Positions 17,301 to 23,429 of a stretch of 64,000 nucleotides of DNA are shown piece after piece; positions within the stretch are counted from its first letter, which is position 1; every line of letters starts with the position of its first letter. This stretch comes from Lachnospiraceae bacterium AD3010 (GTDB taxonomy: Bacteria; Bacillota; Clostridia; Lachnospirales; Lachnospiraceae). The position numbers and the translations under genes are program-made. The notes under the pieces were generated by a model that was not told the origin of the DNA, ran no database searches, and saw nothing but the letters and a program-made list of their open reading frames with translations. The DNA lies in NCBI GenBank assembly GCA_000622025.1, contig JHWU01000007.1:145049-209048 (forward strand). The letters run 5' to 3'.

Positions 17301-17388
17301 GGGCTTCCCTTTGGGTAGCAGACTGCATCAGCGCCTGCTGGACCGTAAGGCTTCTTTTCTGAAAAACCGAATCATTTGCGTCACTCAT
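14329..17388 (-). CDS. Unrecognised 1019-residue protein with hydrophobic C-terminal region
   Basis: No known family recognised. The N-terminal 550 residues are highly charged and helical (EEEELEKAKKEKKEKTDAY, repeated KDEK-type runs), with a coiled-coil stretch around 470-540. Two non-polar regions follow: about 642-670 (LNLIAGGFATLQSVMGAIAGI) with glycine/alanine-rich sequence to 770, and about 814-849 (SLGVSLCALFALPAAPIIAV). The end is again charged, with a poly-lysine run near 945-955. No signal peptide is present. The layout recalls effector or translocator proteins with amphipathic helices. The frame opens at 17421, but the ATG at 17388 (MSDAND) has AAGG upstream and follows three hairpins. 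Flanked by GNAT-like and two chaperone-like genes. Confidence 0.8.
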   Translation of the reverse strand: MSDANDSVFQKRSLTVQQALMQSATQREAPVDVDNYPKFLEHKEMDEERSFFSHDEAVMLKAVLEDDLEIQENGLEEEELEKAKKEKKEKTDAYSDLMDMEVLIMKPAVMENRTENEEEHAAQIRPMMENHVLSPRARIERDRVVRSLKIDSITRDAILRSNKSLKEVLNTYTVKEQRDETAKKGREFLMTFRDLKGKLIDDPFLSALAKAKRLYRIAKPFSPVIAEYKELYISELGDNARTDEIDLLLYRFTVLMDFFESDNSEMDTEEFFVYMGLKGNEEESKTAYQKRFGDEEDEIVLQNIRETAFRIDKKEEKPREQLKDDDLSTEQLRGIYDVDRFLISNYDESGGNPAFLDKILSLPARERLIMYFLIQNDHLESPDAVDITISQLGYIPNVEIFMDKIQTGHFKGKRRALSSISKRFRPGISWEKVEAAMEIIEDNDIAETVRSLASFSRKSKVADERTEAFREAEDKDDIKDDDLKEIALKEKELLRLEAKRNEALTDFLKSLVECRYAITERDSAWVHKKEKRKKADDTAKEAAFRLNKLKRTDFELSESLYSIRQMALPPDVPELINDEDSGTIIEKAASNYAKGFKKKDPETGQFIFNQTLSLFSKADKIPAMWGAGKDDTSFAAVVGLSDLNLIAGGFATLQSVMGAIAGITGIVNLIRHMNSGVGKTDMLSDVAKLGSTALSTAWAPVSGIANMLLAVPKELKNAGVASESLKTVTNIGTKAVSAGGAAVAAVKLGVDAVEYGVEVKHIYHLTKADHKFSKLMKNGELKGDDAAYADNILKLKTRYEAQQYTNKGVNIIMDAGSLGVSLCALFALPAAPIIAVAWAAVSVGVAVGTKIINYGVDKYRKKAATDDYLQLDKTMGDIFGEKLNEMDKDELSSSKKILKEHMAAELGFTSYESLYKHMMKNYAAFLYNNLFYENGDKEKPIIKKDKKAKKKETLYDYDEKTEQLIPVSEEEEAEEVNTNELSKACYDLVKSLGLKVRYPKKAGDPGKPNISQIAAKLAL

Positions 17389-17397
17389 AACTTGTAC

Positions 17398-17476
17398 CTT
17401 GCCGCAGGCAAGTGTGCCCATCGGTGACGTGCCTGCGCGGCACCGATGAAAGTTTGAAAGTTTACTTTCAACTTTA
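17398..17476 (-). promoter_or_regulatory. Three hairpins in the leader of the 1019-residue gene
   Basis: In order on the minus strand: TTGAAAGT/ACTTTCAA, then CATCGGTG/CACCGATG around a GC-rich loop, then CTTGCC/GGCAAG, the last ending at the ribosome site. The middle stem is strong. There is no clear uridine tract, so a leader regulatory structure is as likely as a terminator. Confidence 0.5.
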
Positions 17477-17548
17477 TCCTTTCATTGCAAGGGAATAAAA
17501 TCAAGATTCCTGTGTGCCTCCCGCAGAGGCATAGTCCGGAGCGTCCTA

Positions 17549-18406
17549 TCAGCTCCCCAGAAACAACATATATTCCTGTACAATCATCTCCCTTTCCGGA
17601 GGACTGAAAGCCTGGGACATGATATAAGACATTTTTTCGTCGCAAAGCTCAAGAAATACCAGGATATCATCCCCAATGATGTCTCCCGCATCTTTAACCA
17701 CCTCCAGTAAAAGTATGGGGAAGAGCCCCATATTGTTTATTTCTTTCGTTAAATAAGGCGCCGGTATGTAGACATCTCTTTCACCGGCCTTTTTCGCTAT
17801 TACCGCAGCAGCGATCTCCCCATTTTTCACAATAAACCTGGAAAAAACATCATTAATACCATTAAGGTCAAAGTAAAAACCGGTCTCCTTTTCTCTGGCA
17901 CGGAACGCAGCAAGGGTCCTCTCCTCCAGTTCCGAAGCCTTCAGGGTCTTCAGGTTTTTGCTTTTATTCTTTTGAAAAAGCTCAGACAGAAAAGAATTCA
18001 TCAGAGACGGATAACTGTATACCAGAAGCTTCCCATCGGAGGTAAGGGGAACGAATTGCCTCCTGACAAGGAATTCCATCATGTCCTTTGCTTCCCTGAA
18101 TTTGGAATACACCTTGCAAAGGATATTTATCATCCCTTTTTTCTTCATATAATCCCTGCTGTATTTAAGGAGGGCTGAGGCAGCTCCAGTTTCCCGGTAT
18201 TCCTCCATAGTGAAAATGTATTCCAGCCAGACATCCCTTGAAGCTCCGACAGGCCTTGAAAAAACGGCGTAGCTTAAAAGCTTCCCGTCCTCCACTGCCG
18301 CAAGGATACAGCTTTCCAGTCCTCTGTTTTCAAGACAATACCTGACATATGGCGGTGCCGTGGAAGCAAACAGCCGATTATCAGGAAGCACGTGATAAAA
18401 ATTCAT
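17549..18406 (-). CDS. GNAT-like acetyltransferase fold protein
   Basis: A 285-residue protein. The first 125 residues look like a GNAT domain: a strand around CILAAVEDGKLLSYAVFSRP, LEYIFTMEEYRETGAASALL in the acetyl-CoA loop position, and KKKGMINILCKVYSK. The usual R/Q-x-x-G-x-G/A loop reads RETGAA. A second half (150-285) contains ETGFYFDLNGIND and a strand-rich part that may be a second, degenerate GNAT-like module. The start overlaps the previous gene by ATGA and the stop lies 160 bp before the large gene. Acetylation of the large partner is conceivable but not shown. Confidence 0.65.
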   Translation of the reverse strand: MNFYHVLPDNRLFASTAPPYVRYCLENRGLESCILAAVEDGKLLSYAVFSRPVGASRDVWLEYIFTMEEYRETGAASALLKYSRDYMKKKGMINILCKVYSKFREAKDMMEFLVRRQFVPLTSDGKLLVYSYPSLMNSFLSELFQKNKSKNLKTLKASELEERTLAAFRAREKETGFYFDLNGINDVFSRFIVKNGEIAAAVIAKKAGERDVYIPAPYLTKEINNMGLFPILLLEVVKDAGDIIGDDILVFLELCDEKMSYIMSQAFSPPEREMIVQEYMLFLGS

Positions 18407-18870
18407 ACGCTTCCTCCATAGACCTTTAACAGGACAGAGACATAGCTCCCGGCAACTGAAAGCGACAGCGCAGCCGCAGAGTCCGCCTCCTCCGTAATTT
18501 CTTTTTCACTGAAGCTTTCTCTTACAGGCACCCTTAAGCTGTAAAAGATCACATTTTCCACGGGATCGTATGAGAATCCTCCAAGGGGGATCCTGGAATT
18601 AATGTCGGCGATCTCTGCGGAGAGCGTAGGTAGCTTATCATCCTCTATTTCATCAAGGACACTGATCCTTGCATTAAAGATACAGGGCTTATCCCCTATA
18701 AAATAGAACTCCCCCACTGCTTCATTGGAAATGCTCCCGAATCCCTTTAACCATACGGCAAGCATATCCGTCCCAAGTCCGCTTTTCTCTTTTTCAATGA
18801 GATCCGCTTCCTCCATACCGTTATCAAGGAAAGACCGGAGCAGTTTTTCCAATACAGTTTTTGTGTCCAT
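18403..18870 (-). CDS. YbjN / type III chaperone-like protein (first copy in cluster)
   Basis: A 155-residue protein with a convincing YbjN/type III chaperone-like core: LPTLSAEIADINSRIPLGGF, then YDPVENVIFYSLRVPV. This gives the conserved N-x-x-(I/L)P-x-G-x-F turn and a Y-S-L-R strand. The N-terminal helix (1-20) and C-terminal alanine/serine-rich helix fit the family. It is the first gene of the four-gene cluster and overlaps the GNAT-like gene by ATGA. Its role as chaperone of the 1019-residue protein is inference; the family in general has poorly defined functions. Confidence 0.7.
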   Translation of the reverse strand: MDTKTVLEKLLRSFLDNGMEEADLIEKEKSGLGTDMLAVWLKGFGSISNEAVGEFYFIGDKPCIFNARISVLDEIEDDKLPTLSAEIADINSRIPLGGFSYDPVENVIFYSLRVPVRESFSEKEITEEADSAAALSLSVAGSYVSVLLKVYGGSV

Positions 18871-19040
18871 ATCGTCCTCCGAAATAAATTACTGAACAGT
18901 TGTCGATATTTTACACCAGATTTACCGAAATATAAACCCAGAGACTTTCCTCAGATATTCAGGATCTGTCAGACGGTACTATAGCTTACGCGGTGGGGCG
19001 GTGACGGATTTGCAGTCGGGGTCATAACACGCAGATAGCA

Positions 19041-19082
19041 GAAAAAAACAGACTCTCTGCTTTAATTAACAGAGAGTCTGCC
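19041..19082 (-). terminator. Intrinsic terminator after the alcohol dehydrogenase gene
   Basis: Perfect 11-bp stem CAGACTCTCTG/CAGAGAGTCTG with a 10-nt AT loop, followed on the minus strand by seven Ts. Confidence 0.95.
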
Positions 19083-19102
19083 GGTGTCAACTGAACTTGT
19101 GA

Positions 19103-20320
19103 TCAGAAGTCAACTTCCGTGTCGTAATAGCAGCACAGAAGCAGCTTTTCCATCTCCTCCTGAGAAGGCTGACGGGGATTTGAACCCGTGCAGGCGTCAA
19201 GGATAGCATTAGCGGCTATATCGTGAAGCCTCTCCTTGAATACCTCTTCCGGTACAAAGCCCTGCTCCGTAGGAAAGCTGTCTGCGCCGTAGTTCTTTAT
19301 GCAGTGAGGGATATTAAGGTCATCATTCATTCCGCGGAGATACTTGATAAGAAGCTTTACCTTCTCATCATCATTACTTCCGCCGAGACCCATATAATCC
19401 GCTATAACGCCGTAGCGCTTCTTTGCGGTCTCATCCTTTGCATTAAAGGCGATGACCTTGGGAAGATACATAGCGTTTGCGGCACCGTGGATAATGTGTG
19501 CGCCGTGATCGTCAAAGGCTGCTCCGGTCTTATGAGCCATGGAGTGAACGATACCGAGCAGCGCGTTGGAGAAAGCCATTCCTGCAAGACACTGTGCGTC
19601 ATGCATCACATCCCTTGCATTCATATCGTCATTGTAGCTCTTGACGAGATTTCCCTGGATCAGCTCAATTGCGTGTATAGCGAGTGAATCCGCATAAGCA
19701 CTGTTTGCTGTTGATACATAAGCCTCTATCGCATGGGTTATGGCATCCATTCCCGTATGGGCAACAAGCTTCTTCGGCATGGTGTGTGCAAGCTCGGGAT
19801 CAACAATAGCTATATCGGGAGTGATCTCGAAGTCAGCTATGGGATACTTGATACCCTTCTTGTAATCGGTGATTATGGAAAAAGCAGTAACCTCGGTGGC
19901 AGTTCCGGAGGTAGATGAGATAGCGCAGAAATGAGCCTTTTTCCTAAGCTCCGGGATACCGAAGATCTTGCACATATCTTCAAAGGTGCAGTCAGGATAC
20001 TCATATTTGATCCACATGGCCTTTGCTGCATCAATGGGAGATCCTCCTCCGATGGCAACGATCCAGTCAGGTCCGAATTCCTGCATTGCTGCTGCGCCCT
20101 TCATAACCGTGTCAACAGACGGATCAGGCTCTATGCCTTCGAAAATGCTGACTTCCATTCCGGCTTCCTTAAGATAGCTTTCAGCCTTGTCAAGGAAACC
20201 GTTCCTTTTCATGGAGCCGCCGCCGACACAAATCATTGCCTTCTTTCCCTTAAGAGTCTTAAGGGTTTCCAGTGCGCCCTTGCCATGATAAATATCTCTG
20301 GGTAACGTAAAACGAGCCAT
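19103..20320 (-). CDS. Iron-containing alcohol dehydrogenase
   Basis: A 405-residue group III (iron-dependent) alcohol dehydrogenase that reduces aldehydes with NAD(P)H. The dinucleotide region includes AIGGGSPIDAAKAMWI, with a second glycine-rich segment VGGGSM. Metal ligands lie in AHTGMDAITHAIEAY, VHSMAHKTG and the HG of HIIHGAANAM. SSTSGTATEVTAFSI is a family signature. The ATG follows AAGGAGG. A promoter at 20406-20434 is flanked by two Rex-like operators, so it is likely repressed at low NADH/NAD ratio and induced when NADH accumulates, which fits a fermentative role. A butanol or ethanol dehydrogenase function is likely. Confidence 0.93.
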   Translation of the reverse strand: MARFTLPRDIYHGKGALETLKTLKGKKAMICVGGGSMKRNGFLDKAESYLKEAGMEVSIFEGIEPDPSVDTVMKGAAAMQEFGPDWIVAIGGGSPIDAAKAMWIKYEYPDCTFEDMCKIFGIPELRKKAHFCAISSTSGTATEVTAFSIITDYKKGIKYPIADFEITPDIAIVDPELAHTMPKKLVAHTGMDAITHAIEAYVSTANSAYADSLAIHAIELIQGNLVKSYNDDMNARDVMHDAQCLAGMAFSNALLGIVHSMAHKTGAAFDDHGAHIIHGAANAMYLPKVIAFNAKDETAKKRYGVIADYMGLGGSNDDEKVKLLIKYLRGMNDDLNIPHCIKNYGADSFPTEQGFVPEEVFKERLHDIAANAILDACTGSNPRQPSQEEMEKLLLCCYYDTEVDF

Positions 20321-20377
20321 TAATAATTCCTCCTTAATAATGGTATTGGTGACGCCGGAGCTCGAAACGCCCGGCTC

Positions 20378-20395
20378 ACGTTAAGAATTTAACAA
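20378..20395 (-). promoter_or_regulatory. Rex-like operator 1 of the alcohol dehydrogenase
   Basis: Minus-strand TTGTTAAATTCTTAACGT matches the clostridial Rex pattern TTGTTAA-N4-TTAACAA at 12 of 14 defined positions. It starts 10 bp downstream of the -10 box, over the start site. Confidence 0.65.
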
Positions 20396-20405
20396 ATCTT
20401 TGCCC

Positions 20406-20434
20406 ATTATACACGAGGAAGCAAATATAATCAA
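20406..20434 (-). promoter_or_regulatory. Promoter of the alcohol dehydrogenase
   Basis: -35 TTGATT (20429-20434), 17-bp spacer, perfect -10 TATAAT (20406-20411). A leader hairpin GCCGG/CCGGC follows before the ribosome site. Confidence 0.85.
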
Positions 20435-20450
20435 CTGAAAAATGGAAAAA

Positions 20451-20468
20451 ATGTTAAATTAATAACAA
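20451..20468 (-). promoter_or_regulatory. Rex-like operator 2 of the alcohol dehydrogenase
   Basis: Minus-strand TTGTTATTAATTTAACAT matches the Rex pattern at 12 of 14 positions and lies just upstream of the -35 box, so that the promoter is bracketed by two sites. Confidence 0.5.
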
Positions 20469-20503
20469 TTAAGGACTGCCCAGTCATTCTGCGCCTCATT
20501 TGC

Positions 20504-20596
20504 AATTCTGCACTCTTTCTGTCATTCTGAGGGCGCCCTTTGTCATTCTGAGGGCGCCCTTTGTCATTCTGAGGGCGCAGCCCGAAGAATCTTTTA
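20504..20596. repeat. Dispersed repeat, tandem half units and one full unit
   Basis: Two copies of GTCATTCTGAGGGCGCCCTT are followed by a complete GTCATTCTGAGGGCGCAGCC plus GAAGAATCTTTT end. The full unit begins immediately after the xerD stop codon in the transcript sense. Confidence 0.85.
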
Positions 20597-20597
20597 T

Positions 20598-21482
20598 TCA
20601 GTGCCTGGGATGTGCCTGATTGTAGACTTCCTTAAGATGGTTTTTTGTCATATTGGCATAGACCTGAGTCGTTGAAATATCGGAATGCCCCAGCATTTCC
20701 TGAACAGATTTCAGATCGGCGCCGTTTTCCACAAGATGTGCCGCGAAGCTGTGTCTTAAGGTATGAGGCGTGATATCCGCTTCAATGCCTGCCTTCTTCG
20801 CGTAATATTTTATAAGCTTCCAGAAGCCCTGTCTGGACATGGGAACTCCGGAGCAGTTCACAAAAAGCGCAGTCTCCTCCTTATTCTCCACCATAACCTC
20901 CCTGGAATGTGCAAGATACTTAAGAAGTGCCTGCTTTGCCTCATTTCCGAAGGGAATGATCCTCTCCCTGTCATCATCATGGCACTCCACATATCCCATG
21001 GCGAGATTGAGATCCGTTGTTCTTAAGGTTATTAGCTCAGTAACCCTCATTCCCGTAGCATAGAGAAGCTCAAGCATCGCCTTATCACGGAGATCCTTCG
21101 GTGTATCCCCGGAGGGCTGGTCAAGAAGCTTGATGACCTCAACAGTTGTAAGTATCTCCGGAGCTTTCTTAATGATCTTCGGAGCCTTAAGATTCTCAGC
21201 AGGATTCTTCTCCATCCTGCCTTCTTTTACAAAATAATGGAAAAAAGCCTTCATAGAAGCGACGTTTCTGGATACTGTCGCGGGCGTAAAGCCGTTTTTT
21301 TCAAGATAGAGGAGATAGGCCGTCATATCCTGCTCGGAAACCTTTAGTGCATCCTCCACTCCTCTTTCTGACAAAAAACGGACCATCTTTAACAGATCTC
21401 TCTTGTATGAGAGCTGCGTATTTTCAGAAGATTTCTTGATATTATGTAAATAATTTATGAACTCAGTAACCTGCTCTTCCAT
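20598..21482 (-). CDS. xerD: Tyrosine recombinase of XerD type
   Basis: A 294-residue tyrosine recombinase, by size and neighbourhood the chromosome-dimer resolvase XerD. It has an N-terminal SAM-like DNA-binding domain (1-100, ENTQLSYKRDL) and a catalytic domain with R146 (ATGMRVTEL), H240-xx-R243 (PHTLRHSFAAH), H266 (LGHSDIS) and nucleophile Y275. The beta-hairpin that usually carries the catalytic lysine (GKGxKER in E. coli XerD) reads ECHDDDRERIIPFG, so the lysine appears replaced. It lies downstream of tRNA-Ala. I prefer a chromosomal XerD to an integrase because no element ends are seen and the protein is short. Confidence 0.88.
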   Translation of the reverse strand: MEEQVTEFINYLHNIKKSSENTQLSYKRDLLKMVRFLSERGVEDALKVSEQDMTAYLLYLEKNGFTPATVSRNVASMKAFFHYFVKEGRMEKNPAENLKAPKIIKKAPEILTTVEVIKLLDQPSGDTPKDLRDKAMLELLYATGMRVTELITLRTTDLNLAMGYVECHDDDRERIIPFGNEAKQALLKYLAHSREVMVENKEETALFVNCSGVPMSRQGFWKLIKYYAKKAGIEADITPHTLRHSFAAHLVENGADLKSVQEMLGHSDISTTQVYANMTKNHLKEVYNQAHPRH

Positions 21483-21611
21483 GTATCCCCGTAACCTCTC
21501 TCCCGGGTTTCCGACTTTCTGTCAAAAACCACTTCAGTCATTATATAGGGGATTTTCATCAATTGCAATCCTTGTATTTCCCTGTTTTAAGCCATTTATC
21601 ACCCACTTTTC

Positions 21612-21668
21612 AAAAAAAATCACAACATGTCGTTCGAGTATACATAATACCGTCTAGATGTTGTGATT
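21612..21668 (-). terminator. Terminator after tRNA-Ala
   Basis: An 11-bp stem AATCACAACAT/ATGTTGTGATT (21618-21628 with 21658-21668) and a loop of about 29 nt. On the minus strand it is followed by a run of Ts. A second A/T run on the other side may make it bidirectional. Confidence 0.75.
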
Positions 21669-21726
21669 AAAAAAATTTTTATTATTTTTTTATTTTATGT
21701 TAAGTAATTATCTGCCCAAAAATAAG

Positions 21727-21799
21727 TGGAGCTGAACGGACTTGAACCGTCGACCTCCTGCATGCCATGCAGGCGTTCTCCCAACTGAACTACAGCCCC
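21727..21799 (-). tRNA. tRNA-Ala (anticodon GGC)
   Basis: Folds as a 73-nt tRNA without an encoded CCA end. The acceptor stem GGGGCTG/CAGCTCC contains the G3-U70 pair that identifies alanine tRNA. The anticodon stem CCTGC/GCAGG holds the loop ATGGCAT, giving anticodon GGC. The T arm has TTCAAGT. A promoter-like TTGATT-18 bp-TATTGT ends 6 nt before the 5' end. Confidence 0.97.
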
Positions 21800-21804
21800 G
21801 TGAA

Positions 21805-21834
21805 ACAATACAGGAATAATACTACAGAAATCAA
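21805..21834 (-). promoter_or_regulatory. Possible promoter of tRNA-Ala
   Basis: Minus strand -35 TTGATT (21829-21834), 18-bp spacer, -10 TATTGT (21805-21810). Start would fall at the tRNA 5' end. Confidence 0.5.
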
Positions 21835-21957
21835 CTATTTGCAAGATATGCCCGATAACATAACAGGATAAGCGCATCGGCGTAGCCCTCTACACCTCCT
21901 TCCTCCTCTTGCATACGAAAATCATCCGGCGAATTAGTTTTGAAACGAACGTGTCAA

Positions 21958-22250
21958 TACACCAGGGATCGCAGCGTTAGGCATACCAAATAGCAGGAAA
22001 GTGCTTTGGAGTATGCCGGAGATCGCAGTGTACAGCATACCAAATAGCTGGAAAGTGCTTTGGAGTATGCCGTAGATCGCAGTGTACGGCATACCAAATG
22101 GCTGGAAAGTGCTTTGGAGTATGCCGGAGATCGCAGTGTACGGCATACCAAATGGCTGGAAAGTGCTTTGGAGTATGCCGGAGATCGCAGCGTTAGGCAT
22201 ACCAAATAACTGGAATGTGCTTTGGAGTATGCCGGAGATCGCGGATGTCT
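21958..22250. repeat. Tandem array of a 54-bp hairpin unit
   Basis: GATCGCAG recurs at 21967, 22021, 22075, 22129 and 22183, and a diverged copy at 22237: a strict 54-bp period with about 5.4 units. Each unit has GGCATACCAAA pairing with TTTGGAGTATGCC across about 15 nt. Units vary at single bases. The period is a multiple of three, so long reading frames cross it, but no start site supports translation. The 728 bp between tRNA-Ala and the next gene otherwise hold two small inverted repeats (AAGCTTG/CAAGCTT at 22257-22279 and CCCGG/CCGGG near 22295-22313) and a terminator. Confidence 0.9.
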
Positions 22251-22367
22251 AGGTAAAGCTTGTTCCTCGATCAAGCTTCAACAGCCTGTTCACGTCCCGG
22301 AGTTCCGACCGGGTTGATCGTTGTCTCCGTATTCTGTTTGCCATTTATCCCCATCTCCTTTCAAAGC

Positions 22368-22395
22368 ATCAAAAGCACCTGCCGAAGCAGATGCC
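22368..22395 (-). terminator. Terminator after the double-glycine peptide gene
   Basis: On the minus strand GCATCTGC-TTCG-GCAGGTGC forms an 8-bp hairpin with a stable TTCG loop followed by TTTTGAT. The same 28-bp sequence recurs at 22778-22805. Confidence 0.75.
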
Positions 22396-22527
22396 TTTGC
22401 AAGAATTGATGTAATAAAAAAACTAATAAAGCCAGTTCCCCTTGAGCTGTGGAATTATGGTATGAAGTACCTTTCCGGCGTCCAGTGTACTGTCAACAGA
22501 GTTGCCGTAAGATATGCCATCCTTCCT

Positions 22528-22716
22528 TCAGTCAATGACACGAACTATATACTCACCATCTCTAGGATCTCCATGTCGAAAATCAAACACCCCTCCTGCC
22601 ACCTGATCCAGCTCTTCGTCTGACAGTTCCATGCCTGCCTCTTCTATGAGCCTCTTCTTCTCATCCATGTTATCTGTTTTTTCCACCTGTTTCTTTAATT
22701 CACCAGTCAGCTTCAT
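22528..22716 (-). CDS. Double-glycine leader peptide precursor
   Basis: A 62-residue peptide. The leader MKLTGELKKQVEKTDNMDEK and then EEAGMELSDEELDQVAGG ends in a classical GG processing site preceded by the L-S-D-E-E-L-D-x-V-A pattern of bacteriocin and Nif11-type leaders. The predicted 20-residue core is polar, beginning VFDFRHGDPRDG, with no cysteine. The ATG at 22716 has a perfect AAGGAGGT site; the frame is open further upstream but without one. Identical terminators flank the gene. No modifying enzyme or peptidase transporter is next to it, so it is a stand-alone precursor or depends on enzymes elsewhere. Confidence 0.8.
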   Translation of the reverse strand: MKLTGELKKQVEKTDNMDEKKRLIEEAGMELSDEELDQVAGGVFDFRHGDPRDGEYIVRVID

Positions 22717-22777
22717 AATTGTACCTCCTTGACGATGCCCATACATTATAATATACGCACCAGAAAAGAAAATGGCA

Positions 22778-22805
22778 ATCAAAAGCACCTGCCGAAGCAG
22801 ATGCC
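22778..22805 (-). terminator. Terminator upstream of the double-glycine peptide gene (after the Nudix gene)
   Basis: Same 28-bp sequence as 22368-22395: an 8-bp hairpin with TTCG loop and TTTTGAT tail in the minus strand. It would end the argH-asd-coaX-Nudix transcript. Confidence 0.75.
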
Positions 22806-22846
22806 CTGGTGTAGATTCGCGGGGTTAATGATAAGGAGTGAAACGG

Positions 22847-23389
22847 TCAGGGTCTGCGGGTATAAGAATCGTATGCCATGATGCAGGCTATCGTTTTTGA
22901 ATCCCTGATCTTATGGGAAAATATCATATCCTTAAGCTCAGAAAGCTCATATTCCCCAACCTCGATAAATTCATCCGGGTCGGTATGCTGTCCGTCTGTC
23001 TTTGTAAGCTTAGTTGCAAGGAAGACCCTGATCTCCTCATCGCAGTAAGCTATGGCAGTGTCTATTGTAATAAAAGGCACAATATGACTGCTTTTGTAGC
23101 CGGTCTCCTCCTCCAGCTCACGTTCGGCCGCTACGGCAAAATCCTCATCACCGTCCCGCTTTCCCGCAGGCACCTCCAGAGTAACCCTGTCGAAGCTGTG
23201 TCTGTACTGCTTGACCATCACGATCTTTCCCTCATCCGTGACCGGGATCACCGCAGCGGCTCCGTTATGGAGCATGGTATCGTATTCCACAATATGCCCG
23301 TCCGGCAGCTTCATTGTATCTATACAGTATGTGAGGACATTACTCTTCCTTAAGATATCCCTTTTCAGTCTTTCAAATTTCTTCAGCAT
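22847..23389 (-). CDS. Nudix hydrolase, ADP-ribose pyrophosphatase type
   Basis: A 180-residue Nudix hydrolase. The Nudix box is complete as GKRDGDEDFAVAAERELEEE plus TGY, preceded by KQYRHSFDRVTLEVPAG, the signature of ADP-ribose pyrophosphatases. It probably hydrolyses ADP-ribose or a related nucleotide sugar in the cytoplasm. The frame is open to 23455, overlapping coaX; I start at the ATG at 23389 because the protein then begins as the family does (MLKKFERLKRDIL) and GAGGTG lies upstream. It is the last gene of the argH-asd-coaX run. Confidence 0.9.
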   Translation of the reverse strand: MLKKFERLKRDILRKSNVLTYCIDTMKLPDGHIVEYDTMLHNGAAAVIPVTDEGKIVMVKQYRHSFDRVTLEVPAGKRDGDEDFAVAAERELEEETGYKSSHIVPFITIDTAIAYCDEEIRVFLATKLTKTDGQHTDPDEFIEVGEYELSELKDMIFSHKIRDSKTIACIMAYDSYTRRP

Positions 23390-23429
23390 TCCGGATAAAC
23401 ACCTCAATCGGTCAGGGAAAAACTCCCTG

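Noticed and set aside
21483-21726. A dif site beside xerD
   Set aside because: No convincing 28-bp dif-like sequence was found; the inverted repeat there fits a terminator for tRNA-Ala.
21958-22250. CRISPR array
   Set aside because: Units are contiguous without unique spacers and no cas genes are present.
21934-22274. Minus frames with 18-residue repeats across the 54-bp array
   Set aside because: No ribosome site or family; the period of 54 bp makes open frames easily.
22396-22527. Second peptide precursor between the first terminator and the double-glycine gene
   Set aside because: Only a 21-codon frame without double-glycine motif; ribosome spacing poor.
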